A stretch of DNA of 14,899 nucleotides from Bacteriovoracaceae bacterium (GCA_007116425.1 SKIL01000005.1:1-14899), one strand, 5' to 3'; positions 1-7,113 are shown, numbered from the stretch's first letter. Notes: generated from the sequence alone by a model not told the origin. Made by a program: numbers and translations.

Positions 1-117
1 CGAGCAAATATTAATCGACTCATCAGAAAAACCTGGTGCACGACCAAAACAAAAGAAAATCTTCAAAATCACCTTGAGATGTATATCTGGTATCACAACC
101 ACGTACTTATTAAGTAG
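1..117 (+). pseudogene. 3' remnant of an integrase-core (DDE) transposase
   Basis: An open frame enters at the left edge and stops with TAG at 115-117, giving 38 residues. The pattern INRLIRKTWCTTKTK followed by LQNHLEMYIWYHNH resembles the C-terminal end of the integrase core of IS481/IS3-type transposases, where INRT-like residues lead into a helix ending in a Y(H)N motif. The usual tail of about 25 residues (a GLTPYE-like stretch) is missing after YHNH, so the copy is probably truncated or frame-damaged. No terminal inverted repeat can be judged because the other end is outside the window. The family call is from pattern only. Confidence 0.5.
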
Positions 118-157
118 AGATATTCTGTTGAACTCAGATCTGGGTAAGAATCCCGTC

Positions 158-187
158 GTAAAAGCCCCACGCTAGTGGGGCAGTTTT
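158..187. terminator. Bidirectional hairpin terminator
   Basis: The arms GCCCCAC (164-170) and GTGGGGC (175-181) flank the loop GCTA. On the minus strand the hairpin is followed by TTTTAC, and on the plus strand by AGTTTTA. It begins five bases past the stop codon of the enoyl-CoA hydratase and so ends the minus-strand thiolase operon. It can also stop transcripts arriving from the transposase remnant. The same 7-bp arms recur at 7833-7850. Confidence 0.85.
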
Positions 188-980
188 ATCGATTTTTAAA
201 TTCAGGCCTTCTTTTTTCAAGGAAAGCATTAATTCCTTCCTTGGTATCTTCTGTATGAAATACAGACATAAAGCCCTCTCTTTCAAGCTCTAGTCCCGTC
301 GCCATTGAAACACCTTCACTCACATTAATGGCCTGCTTACACTTGCCAACAATCAGAGGGGATTTTGTCGCAATTAAATCTAAAGTCTTGATCGCGTTTT
401 CGAACATCTCTTCACGTGAACTAAAAAGCCTGGTCACAAGTCCCCAGTCTAAACCTTCTGAGGCCTTAATATTTCGACCTGTATAAATAAGTTCTTTGGC
501 CCTAGCTCTACCAACATACTTAATGAGGCGTTGAGTCCCACCAAAACCAGGGATTAAGCCTAGATTGACTTCAGGTTGACCAAAAACGGATTTCTCTGTG
601 GCATAGATCATGTCGCATGCCATGGCCATTTCACAGCCTCCGCCTAATGCAAATCCATCAACCGCTGCAATTATGGGTAAATCAATGCTTTCAAAAAGTA
701 AGCTCACATCTTGACCTAAACGAGCAAACTCAGAAGCCTGCTCTGGTGACATTGACTGCATGGCCTTAATATCTGCACCTGCAATAAATGCTTTTTCGCC
801 TTCTCCAAACAAAAGAATTCCACTAATTCCACTTAATTCTTTGATTTTAAGCGATAAAAAGTCTTTTAACTCGGTAAGAACTTTTTCATTCAAAGCATTC
901 AATTTATCAGGCCGATTAACACTGAGGTGAACAACATGTCCCTTCTGTTCAATTTTTAATGTTTCATAAGCAAATGTCAT
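186..980 (-). CDS. Enoyl-CoA hydratase (crotonase family)
   Basis: Hydrates trans-2-enoyl-CoA to 3-hydroxyacyl-CoA in fatty-acid beta-oxidation, in the cytoplasm. The 264-residue length is normal for a stand-alone crotonase. Visible are NRPDKLNAL near residue 22, the oxyanion-hole segment FIAGADIKAM (65-74), and VDGFALGGGCEMAMACD with catalytic Glu117. FGQPEVNLGLIPGFGGTQR carries the second Glu at 137. The 20-residue spacing matches the two catalytic glutamates of classical hydratases, so hydratase is favoured over an isomerase or hydrolase; substrate chain length cannot be read. ATG at 980 is preceded by AGGGAG eight bases upstream. It is the last gene of the thiolase-msrB-ech run, nine bases after msrB. 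No 3-hydroxyacyl-CoA dehydrogenase is present nearby. Confidence 0.92.
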   Translation of the reverse strand: MTFAYETLKIEQKGHVVHLSVNRPDKLNALNEKVLTELKDFLSLKIKELSGISGILLFGEGEKAFIAGADIKAMQSMSPEQASEFARLGQDVSLLFESIDLPIIAAVDGFALGGGCEMAMACDMIYATEKSVFGQPEVNLGLIPGFGGTQRLIKYVGRARAKELIYTGRNIKASEGLDWGLVTRLFSSREEMFENAIKTLDLIATKSPLIVGKCKQAINVSEGVSMATGLELEREGFMSVFHTEDTKEGINAFLEKRRPEFKNR

Positions 981-989
981 AAGTGCTCC

Positions 990-1421
990 CTAAGCTTTAA
1001 ATAATTTTAAATATTGCCCGTACCCCTCTTTCTCCAAATCTTCGAGAGGGATAAACCTCAAGGCCGCGGAATTTATACAATAGCGCAGACCTGTCGGCTT
1101 GGGCCCATCTTCAAAGACATGCCCCAAGTGAGAATCGGCCGTTTTGGAGCGAACCTCAGTCCGCTTCATGGCCAGCTTAAAGTCATCTTTTTCTTCAATC
1201 AGTTCATCATCTATTGACTGGTAAAAGCTTGGCCAACCACAACCTGCATCGTACTTATGCTCAGAACAAAAAAGGGCCTCGCCTGAAACAATATCAACAT
1301 AAATTCCTGGCCTCTCATTATCCCAGTACTCATTTTCAAAAGGCGGCTCTGTTCCATCCTCTTGAGTGACTTTATATTGCATCGGCGTAAGCTTTGACTT
1401 TAATTCACTTTTATCTTTCAA
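990..1421 (-). CDS. msrB: Peptide methionine-R-sulfoxide reductase MsrB
   Basis: Reduces methionine-R-sulfoxide in proteins, repairing oxidative damage with thioredoxin as reductant. The 143 residues contain GIYVDIVSGEALF, the GCGWPSF loop with Cys61 as probable resolving cysteine, DSHLGHVF (His98 and His101) and RYCINSAALRF with catalytic Cys115. The CxxC pairs of zinc-binding MsrB proteins are absent, so this is the zinc-free form. No signal peptide is seen. The start is TTG at 1421: GGGAG lies six bases upstream, an in-frame TAA lies two codons upstream, and the next ATG would remove 13 residues. It sits between thiolase and enoyl-CoA hydratase with short gaps, so it is probably co-transcribed with beta-oxidation genes. 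Confidence 0.95.
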   Translation of the reverse strand: MKDKSELKSKLTPMQYKVTQEDGTEPPFENEYWDNERPGIYVDIVSGEALFCSEHKYDAGCGWPSFYQSIDDELIEEKDDFKLAMKRTEVRSKTADSHLGHVFEDGPKPTGLRYCINSAALRFIPLEDLEKEGYGQYLKLFKA

Positions 1422-1445
1422 TTTTTACTCCCTAATGAAAATTAA

Positions 1446-2720
1446 TTAGGCCTTTTCTAAAATAGCAGCGACACCCATTCCACCAGCAGTACAAACAGAG
1501 ATTAATCCTTTCGCTCCGCTTGGCCCCTCACTTAAAACCTTTCCGAGTGAAGCAACAATTCGACCTCCAGTTGCTGCAAAAGGGTGCCCTAAGGCCACAC
1601 TTCCACCGCAAATATTCATTTTATCTCTATCAATTTGACCTAAAGCTTTTGCAAGACCTAATTTATCTTTGCAAAATCTCTCATCTTCCCAGGCCTTAAG
1701 AGTACAAAGAACTTGAGCTGCAAAAGCTTCATGAATTTCGTAATATTCAAAATCCTGCAAAGACATACCTTGTCTTTGAAGTAATTGTGAAACAGCGTAA
1801 GCAGGCGCCATAAGTAAGCCCTCACCAGCGACAAAGTCGACTGCCGCTGCTTGAGCATCTACAAAACGAGCAAGTATTGGCCATCCTTGTTTTTTGGCAT
1901 AGTCTTCACTTGCAAGCATAACACAAGAAGCACCATCAGTGAGTGGCGTACTATTACCAGCAGATAAAGTTCCCTCTTTCTTATCAAAAGCAGGCCTGAG
2001 AGTTGAGAGTTTTTCAATCGTCGTGTCAGGCCGTACAATCGCATCTTTCTCTACCCCCTCATAAGGAGAAACGAGGTTTTCATAAAAACCCTTCTCGTAC
2101 GCCTGGGCCGCTTTCTGATGACTTTCAAAGGCAAGCTGGTCTTGTTCTTCTCGAGTAATCTTCCACTCTTTGGCCATCATTTCACAATGCTGTCCCATAC
2201 TTTTACCAGTTCTCGGCTCATTAACAGTTGGCATTTTCGGCAGGAAGTCTCCAGGCCTAAATTGAGCGAGAATTGAAATTTTTTGTTGCAAGGTTTTTGC
2301 TTGAGAGAGTGCGACAAAATTTTTGGCCAGAGGCTCAGAGAGCTCCAAAGGAAGGTCTGAGTTTGTATCACTTCCCCCCGCAATTCCACATTCGATTTGC
2401 CCCAGAGCAATTTTATTTGCAATATGTATTGCCGCTTCTAAACTGGTTCCACAAGCGCGCTGAAGATCATATGCAGGTGTTTCAGGAGCAAGACCACTAC
2501 CTAGTACACTTTCACGCGCCATATTCCAATCTGCAGAGTGCTTCATGACCGCACCCATTGCAACCTCTCCAACTTTTTGACCCTCGAGACCTAACTGCTG
2601 GACAAGCCCTTTAAGAGCATGAGTTTGCATATCCTTATTTGATTTATTTTTAAAGTGAGTAAAAGAGCGAACAAACGGAGTTCTAACCCCAGCAACGACG
2701 ACAACATTTTTTAAAGACAT
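1446..2720 (-). CDS. fadI: Acetyl-CoA acyltransferase (degradative thiolase, FadI-like)
   Basis: Cleaves 3-ketoacyl-CoA with CoA to acetyl-CoA and a shortened acyl-CoA, the last step of beta-oxidation. The 424 residues show VVVAGVRTPF at the N-terminus, nucleophile Cys90 in LQRACGTSLEA, EIHEAFAAQ (His330), His379 in GGSVALGHPFAATGGR, and the acid/base Cys410 in SVCTAGGMG. HEAFA rather than NEAFA, and the length above 400, favour the FadI/trifunctional-beta branch over short acetoacetyl-CoA thiolases. ATG at 2720 has AAGGA seven bases upstream. First gene of the operon with msrB and the hydratase; a promoter lies about 50 bases upstream. The gene symbol is by branch resemblance. Confidence 0.92.
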   Translation of the reverse strand: MSLKNVVVVAGVRTPFVRSFTHFKNKSNKDMQTHALKGLVQQLGLEGQKVGEVAMGAVMKHSADWNMARESVLGSGLAPETPAYDLQRACGTSLEAAIHIANKIALGQIECGIAGGSDTNSDLPLELSEPLAKNFVALSQAKTLQQKISILAQFRPGDFLPKMPTVNEPRTGKSMGQHCEMMAKEWKITREEQDQLAFESHQKAAQAYEKGFYENLVSPYEGVEKDAIVRPDTTIEKLSTLRPAFDKKEGTLSAGNSTPLTDGASCVMLASEDYAKKQGWPILARFVDAQAAAVDFVAGEGLLMAPAYAVSQLLQRQGMSLQDFEYYEIHEAFAAQVLCTLKAWEDERFCKDKLGLAKALGQIDRDKMNICGGSVALGHPFAATGGRIVASLGKVLSEGPSGAKGLISVCTAGGMGVAAILEKA

Positions 2721-2767
2721 TTTCGAATCCTTGAAAAAGTGAATAATGAAAAAAAGATTTCACTAGA

Positions 2768-2796
2768 ATAATACTCTAAATTTTTCTAAGAGTTAA
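2768..2796 (-). promoter_or_regulatory. Predicted promoter of the thiolase operon
   Basis: Reading the minus strand, TTAACT (2796-2791, four of six to TTGACA), a 17-base spacer and TATTAT (2773-2768, five of six to TATAAT) precede the thiolase ATG by about 48 bases. A short inverted repeat, ACTCT (2773-2777) and AGAGT (2789-2793), lies across the spacer. Prediction by eye against the sigma-70 consensus. Confidence 0.5.
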
Positions 2797-2816
2797 ACTT
2801 TACTCAGTGCAAAACA

Positions 2817-3404
2817 TTAAGATTCTCGATACTTTCTATCAAAGTCTAAAAGTGCCATCGGGATTGGTAACTTTTTCCACTCGAGTCCAAGTGCATTAGC
2901 AATTTGTTGATTTAGCTCGGTCTCGAGAAGATTGTGCTTTTGCTCGCGTTTTTCCAAAAGAGCATTATTTTGACCGCAATTTTCACCATTTAAATTTCCT
3001 TCTTTCAAAGGATTAAAACCAAGGCATCCATAGGGCTTAATCTCACGATCCAGAGAACATCCCTTAGGGCCATGATTAAAAAATGGACAGGTATAAGTTT
3101 TTCTTAAACTTAAGCCTCGAGTTGTTGGAATATCATAATCAAGTCGATAATCTTTAATTGTTTGTTCTAATCTCTTTTTTAACTCTTCATTCCAGCGATT
3201 ACTTTCCTCGAGACTTCGATAAATCTCCAATGTTTCAAGTGGTGTAATCTGAACTGAATTGGCCTCGAAGGTACAACACCTTCCCCGACAGTTCATACAA
3301 TGGACTCCCCTTTTATAAAGAGAGTCCATTTCACTCAAGAGAAACTCTCGTCGGTAAGAAGATTTAAACTCTCCGACGATCGAATTTAATTTGGATTTTA
3401 TCAT
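2817..3404 (-). CDS. CxxCxxxCC metal-chelating domain protein (YkgJ-like)
   Basis: A 195-residue protein with CMNCRGRCC (Cys36, 39, 43, 44), then CPFFNHGPKGCSLD (Cys106, 116) and KPYGCLGFNP (Cys127), with a further Cys143. This is the pattern of the zinc- or iron-chelating CxxCxxCC family (YkgJ type), whose biochemical role is poorly defined. Basic helices precede the first cysteine cluster, and a charged, probably helical stretch follows at about 144-170. No signal peptide or membrane segment is visible. The ATG at 3404 lies inside the 3' end of the Hsp20-like gene, a 41-base overlap in another frame, so translational coupling is likely; AGGA is about 12 bases upstream, a loose site. Whether it acts on the exported chaperone is unknown. 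Confidence 0.75.
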   Translation of the reverse strand: MIKSKLNSIVGEFKSSYRREFLLSEMDSLYKRGVHCMNCRGRCCTFEANSVQITPLETLEIYRSLEESNRWNEELKKRLEQTIKDYRLDYDIPTTRGLSLRKTYTCPFFNHGPKGCSLDREIKPYGCLGFNPLKEGNLNGENCGQNNALLEKREQKHNLLETELNQQIANALGLEWKKLPIPMALLDFDRKYRES

Positions 3405-3933
3405 CTTGTTTTTTTATCCTAATACTATCTGCTTCAGCATCACCAGGAACCGGAAAGCTTCGAGAAAAGCTCGATATCGAGGTTGACTGAAAAAACTGCC
3501 CCTGCTCATCTGATCGATGTTCATTTTTAATCTGGCCGGATACTGTTACCATTCCCCCACTTACATCTATTTTAAGAGCATTGGGGTCAATCCCCTTACC
3601 ATCTAACTCAAAGATAATATGTCTTTCATCATCTGCTCGTCTTATCTCAGCTTCTGATAATCCTCCAAAACTTGACCGAAACTGAAGACCACGTGGACGT
3701 AATTGTTGAGAAGATAGACTTTCATCAAAGTCATCGAAATGTCCGCTATAATCACTTTTTTCGAAAAATTCCAAAATCAAATCATTCATTCTACGATTCT
3801 GCTCCTCAAACATTCGAGAAAACTCTTCCATCATCTCACGCGCCGTTGGTGCAGATGATTGAGAGTAAGCGTCTGAAATAACAAGAGAAAATAGGATAAA
3901 GGGCAAAAGTATTAATCTTTTCAAATAAATCAT
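3364..3933 (-). CDS. Exported Hsp20/alpha-crystallin-like small heat-shock protein
   Basis: A 189-residue protein beginning MIYLKRLILLPFILFSLVIS, a Sec-type signal peptide probably cleaved near residue 25 (DAYSQ/SSAP), so it should act in the periplasm. A helical, charged segment rich in Met, Glu and Arg follows (about 28-70). From about residue 90 comes an alpha-crystallin-like domain with HIIFELDGKGIDPNALKIDV, GGMVTVSGQI, SSFSRSFPVPGDAEADSIRI and KIQIKF. The protein ends just after that strand (DRRRV), with only a vestigial C-terminal extension. ATG at 3933 is chosen because GGAGGAGGT stands directly upstream; a TTG at 3948 would place the ribosome site inside the gene. Most Hsp20 proteins are cytosolic, so the signal peptide is unusual. 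It heads a pair with the overlapping CxxCxxxCC gene. Confidence 0.8.
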   Translation of the reverse strand: MIYLKRLILLPFILFSLVISDAYSQSSAPTAREMMEEFSRMFEEQNRRMNDLILEFFEKSDYSGHFDDFDESLSSQQLRPRGLQFRSSFGGLSEAEIRRADDERHIIFELDGKGIDPNALKIDVSGGMVTVSGQIKNEHRSDEQGQFFQSTSISSFSRSFPVPGDAEADSIRIKKQDDKIQIKFDRRRV

Positions 3934-3974
3934 TCTTACCTCCTCCAACTGATAATCAAAATAATTATATATAA

Positions 3975-4006
3975 ACTCTTAAAATTAAAAGTTAAAAGAG
4001 TGTCAA
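3975..4006 (-). promoter_or_regulatory. Predicted promoter and inverted repeat upstream of the Hsp20-like gene
   Basis: On the minus strand a perfect TTGACA (4006-4001), a 17-base spacer and TTTAAG (3983-3978, four of six) stand about 45 bases before the ATG. The inverted repeat ACTCTT (3975-3980) and AAGAGT (3996-4001) touches both hexamers and could be an operator. It does not match the CIRCE element (TTAGCACTC-N9-GAGTGCTAA). Confidence 0.45.
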
Positions 4007-4097
4007 AAAATCAACAAATATCGCAAACTGTCTTAAAACTTTATTTTCGTTAACGCTAATGCTAAAAACTTAATCAAACGAGTACTGGAGAACATTT

Positions 4098-5156
4098 TTG
4101 CAATTACCTAAGGAAATCAAGCATCTCTCTGAAGATGATATGCGCAGCTTTTTTGAGCTTAGCCCTGACCTTTTATGTATTATTGGTCAAGATGGTCGCT
4201 TTCAGTATGCTAACCAGAAATGGTCGAATGTTCTTGGTTATGAAATCGATCAAATAATTGGTGAGGAGTATCTAAACCTCGTTCACCCTGATGATATCGC
4301 TGCAACTTTAAAAGAAGGAGAACTTGCTCTTAAAAGAAAAAATCCCAAAAGTTTTGCCAATCGCTATAGAAAAAAAAATGGCGATTATGTCTGGCTCGAA
4401 TGGAGATCCTACTTTGACCCACATAAGAACCTTTTTTACTGTATCGTTAGAGATATTACTGAAATTAAAAAACTAGAGCAGAGTGCTGATCAACTTGATG
4501 CTAGTCTTGATATGAATGATACCCTAGACTCCATTCGCCTTATGGTCAAAGAGATGTCTGATGATATTACGGAACCACTCTTCCAAGCTCAGGCACACTT
4601 AGATGTTTTACATGAGCTTCTTCAATTCCCTCAGATCGATGAAAAATATCTTTATAAAGAACATTTGGACCATATTAATCAAGCCTTAAAAAGTATTAGT
4701 CACAATTTTAAGGGCCTAAATCATTTAACCAGTATCCAAAGTTCAGATAGTTTACCTCACCTTTTTACGCTGCTAGAAAATATTCAATTTGCCAATCGAG
4801 GCAGACTAAAAAAACATGGATTGACGCTGGTCACTCCTTCAGTTGACCCCTCAATAGTCCTCGAATGTGAATCAAATATATTTTATAAAACGATTTACCA
4901 AATCCTTTCTTTGATTAAAGATGGGCATAAAAAACTTTCATCAAAGACTCACCAAGAATCACCGATCCATTTAGAGCTTGATAAATCGGTCTCAAAAGTT
5001 CAGTTAATTTTGGAGTATCAGGGAAAGCTCGACCTAGACTCTTCGCACAAGGCTATCTCAAATCTACAAAAGTCACTAAATCAGCACAAGGCCTCTCTCG
5101 AAATGACGAAGTCAGATAATTGGTATAGATTCATCGTAACTTTTTACTATCGCTAG
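4098..5156 (+). CDS. PAS-domain protein with degenerate histidine-kinase-like C-terminus
   Basis: A 352-residue soluble protein. Residues about 16-125 form a PAS/PAC domain: FFELSPDLLCIIGQDGRFQYAN, VLGYEIDQIIGEEYLNLVHPDD, NRYRKKNGDYVWLEW, and the PAC ending IVRDITEIKKLEQ. A helical segment (130-215) then follows the layout of a kinase dimerisation domain. At the phosphoacceptor site it reads MSDDITEPLFQAQ, where active kinases have a His-Glu pair and Pro, so the histidine is missing. The last third (about 215-352) resembles an ATPase fold but has no N-box asparagine pair and no glycine-rich lid. It is therefore a pseudokinase or ligand-responsive scaffold by sequence. The start is TTG at 4098 with GGAG seven bases upstream; the first ATG (4140) has no comparable site. 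First gene of the run to menB. Confidence 0.75.
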   Translation: MQLPKEIKHLSEDDMRSFFELSPDLLCIIGQDGRFQYANQKWSNVLGYEIDQIIGEEYLNLVHPDDIAATLKEGELALKRKNPKSFANRYRKKNGDYVWLEWRSYFDPHKNLFYCIVRDITEIKKLEQSADQLDASLDMNDTLDSIRLMVKEMSDDITEPLFQAQAHLDVLHELLQFPQIDEKYLYKEHLDHINQALKSISHNFKGLNHLTSIQSSDSLPHLFTLLENIQFANRGRLKKHGLTLVTPSVDPSIVLECESNIFYKTIYQILSLIKDGHKKLSSKTHQESPIHLELDKSVSKVQLILEYQGKLDLDSSHKAISNLQKSLNQHKASLEMTKSDNWYRFIVTFYYR

Positions 5157-5165
5157 GTGTTTTTT

Positions 5166-5702
5166 ATGTCAAAAATTAATATTTCAATCTTGAGCTGTAC
5201 TTCTCAAACCAATTTAACTTTATCTGAACAAATCGCAGAGGTTTGTCGCGAAAAACTAAACTCTGAATACCCACAGGCCACATCTAATTGCGAAGTTCTC
5301 AATATCGAAAAGCTAGATCTCCCTCTCTATACTCCTCCGACAGAAGAAAAAGGAATTCCAGAGGCCGCAATTGAACTTTCAATGAAACTTCAAGATTCCG
5401 ATGTCATCATTTTAGTTGCTCCAGAGTATAACGGAAGCATTCCTCCGGTTATGACAAATATGGTGGCATGGGTCAGTAGAACAGGAGAAGACTGGAGAAA
5501 GTCCTTTAATCAAAAAATCTCACTCGTGGCCTCTCATAGTGGAGGTGGCGGGCAAAAAGTCTGTCAGGCCATGCGATCACAACTAGAACATTTAGGTTGT
5601 CTTGTTATCCCGAGACAAATCATTGTTAATTATTCAAAGCCTTTCGACAAAGACAACGCTCATGCCGTTTTGGCCAGTTTATTTAAATACCTAAAGGCCT
5701 GA
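5166..5702 (+). CDS. NAD(P)H-dependent FMN reductase family protein
   Basis: A 178-residue flavodoxin-fold protein of the NADPH-dependent FMN reductase type, which transfers electrons from NAD(P)H to flavin. Seen are an N-terminal strand and phosphate-loop region ISILSCTSQTNLTLSEQI, LDLPLY, the hallmark VAPEYNGSIPPVMTNMVAWVSR (about 84-105) and the glycine-rich ASHSGGGGQ loop (122-130). ATG at 5166 is preferred over GTG at 5157 because AGGTG lies six bases before it; that ribosome site overlaps the TAG stop of the PAS gene, so the two are likely coupled. The globin gene follows 11 bases after the stop. A role as electron donor to the globin or to free flavin is inference from position. Confidence 0.85.
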   Translation: MSKINISILSCTSQTNLTLSEQIAEVCREKLNSEYPQATSNCEVLNIEKLDLPLYTPPTEEKGIPEAAIELSMKLQDSDVIILVAPEYNGSIPPVMTNMVAWVSRTGEDWRKSFNQKISLVASHSGGGGQKVCQAMRSQLEHLGCLVIPRQIIVNYSKPFDKDNAHAVLASLFKYLKA

Positions 5703-5713
5703 GACCAGCTTAT

Positions 5714-6166
5714 ATGTCTAAACTAAAAACAGGCCTTAATAAAATCAAACAGTGGCTAGCACCCCACAAAGCTTCCAGTCAGCAAGTCACCCCTTACCAA
5801 TTGATGGGAGAAAAGGCCGGCATCGATAAGCTTGTTAATGATTTTTATGACATCATGGATACCGCTCCTGAGGCCAAGAATTGTCGCAACCTTCATGGTG
5901 ATGACCTTTCAAGTAGTCGAGAGAAGCTTAAACTTTTTTTAACTCAATGGTTGGGTGGCCCATTAGATTATAGTGACCTCTACGGACACCCAAGAATGCG
6001 CATGCGACATATGAAGTTTAAAATTGGCCAAACAGAAGTAGATGAGTGGCTCTGGTGTATGAATCACGCTCTTGACCAGCAAAACCTAACAGAAGAGTTA
6101 AGGGTAAGACTTGATCAAGCTTTTCATCAATTTGCCCACCATATGAAAAACAGTGAAGGAGAATAA
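5714..6166 (+). CDS. Group II truncated hemoglobin (trHbO type)
   Basis: A 150-residue protein with a 2-on-2 globin fold from about residue 27: PYQLMGEKAGIDKLVNDFYDIM (B10 Tyr45), LSSSREKLKLFLTQWLGGP, GHPRMRMRHMKFKIG with proximal heme ligand His99, and VDEWLWCMNHAL with Trp112 at G8, diagnostic of group II. These globins bind O2 and other diatomic ligands and are linked to NO or peroxide chemistry and O2 delivery. An N-terminal extension of about 26 residues, basic and amphipathic (MSKLKTGLNKIKQWL), precedes the fold and could contact membrane or partners. There is no clear Shine-Dalgarno sequence before the ATG. The TAA is one base from the menB ATG. Confidence 0.93.
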   Translation: MSKLKTGLNKIKQWLAPHKASSQQVTPYQLMGEKAGIDKLVNDFYDIMDTAPEAKNCRNLHGDDLSSSREKLKLFLTQWLGGPLDYSDLYGHPRMRMRHMKFKIGQTEVDEWLWCMNHALDQQNLTEELRVRLDQAFHQFAHHMKNSEGE

Positions 6167-6167
6167 T

Positions 6168-7070
6168 ATGACACAAAAAGTTTCAGAAATTTTTAACCCA
6201 GAAAAATGGGACATTGTTTCGGGGTTTGAATTTGAGGATATTACATATCACCGAGCAAAAGACCAGGGCACGGTCCGCATTGCCATTGATAGACCGGAAG
6301 TTCGAAACGCTTTCAGACCGCAAACTGTTGATGAGTTATATCGAGCTCTGGATCACGCCAGACAAAGTTCTGATATTGGTGTCGTCTTGCTTACAGGTAA
6401 TGGTCCCTCCCCAAAAGATAGTGGCTGGGCCTTTTGTTCTGGTGGAGATCAAAGAATTCGCGGGAAACATGGCTATCAGTACCAAGGACAAGATGGACAG
6501 GTAGACTCAGCAAAACTTGGAAGATTGCATATTCTCGAAGTTCAGAGACTTATTCGTTTTATGCCAAAAATTGTCATGGCCGTAGTTCCGGGTTGGGCCG
6601 TTGGCGGTGGTCATTCCCTTCATGTGGTTTGTGATATGACTATGGCGAGTAAGGAGCATGCGATATTTAAGCAAACTGATCCAGACGTAGCAAGCTTTGA
6701 CTCCGGCTATGGCTCGGCCTATCTAGCGAGGCAAGTCGGACAAAAAAGAGCGCGAGAAATCTTTTTTCTTGGACTCAATTATAGCGCTCAAGAAGCTTTT
6801 GAGATGGGAATGGTCAATAAAATAGTTGAGCACTCTAAGCTTGAAGAAGAAGCTTTGGAGTGGGCAAAAATTATGAACCAAAAAAGCCCTACGGCCATGC
6901 GAATGCTCAAATTTGGGTTTAACCTGATTGATGACGGACTTGTTGGTCAGCAGCTTTTTGCAGGAGAGGCCACAAGACTTGCTTACGGGACAGATGAAGC
7001 GCAAGAGGGACGAGATGCTTTCGTTGAAAAAAGAGATAAGGATTTCTCCTCTTTTCCCTGGCATTACTAA
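6168..7070 (+). CDS. menB: 1,4-dihydroxy-2-naphthoyl-CoA synthase MenB (type II)
   Basis: Ring-closing crotonase-fold enzyme converting o-succinylbenzoyl-CoA to 1,4-dihydroxy-2-naphthoyl-CoA in menaquinone biosynthesis. The 300 residues contain RPEVRNAFRPQTVDEL, the MenB marker WAFCSGGDQRIRGKHGYQYQG (87-107), PGWAVGGGHSLHVVCD, and FKQTDPDVASFDSGYGSAYLARQVGQKRAREIFFLG. Asp171 in QTDPDV occupies the position that is Gly in bicarbonate-dependent type I enzymes such as E. coli, so this is type II, close in pattern to actinobacterial MenB. ATG at 6168 has AAGGAG six to seven bases upstream, inside the globin 3' end; a GTG at 6153 is less likely. No other men gene is in the window, so the gene is detached from the rest of the pathway. 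Confidence 0.95.
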   Translation: MTQKVSEIFNPEKWDIVSGFEFEDITYHRAKDQGTVRIAIDRPEVRNAFRPQTVDELYRALDHARQSSDIGVVLLTGNGPSPKDSGWAFCSGGDQRIRGKHGYQYQGQDGQVDSAKLGRLHILEVQRLIRFMPKIVMAVVPGWAVGGGHSLHVVCDMTMASKEHAIFKQTDPDVASFDSGYGSAYLARQVGQKRAREIFFLGLNYSAQEAFEMGMVNKIVEHSKLEEEALEWAKIMNQKSPTAMRMLKFGFNLIDDGLVGQQLFAGEATRLAYGTDEAQEGRDAFVEKRDKDFSSFPWHY

Positions 7071-7113
7071 TATCTACGAAGATTCAAGGATTTAGGTAGA
7101 TCAGAATATAATT

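Noticed and set aside
2273..2548. 91-residue plus-strand frame inside the thiolase gene
   Set aside because: It is antisense to a gene with complete catalytic motifs and its composition is that of a shadow frame.
3975..4001. CIRCE/HrcA element before the Hsp20-like gene
   Set aside because: Only ACTCTT/AAGAGT is present with a 15-base spacer; the 9-bp CIRCE arms and 9-base spacer are absent.
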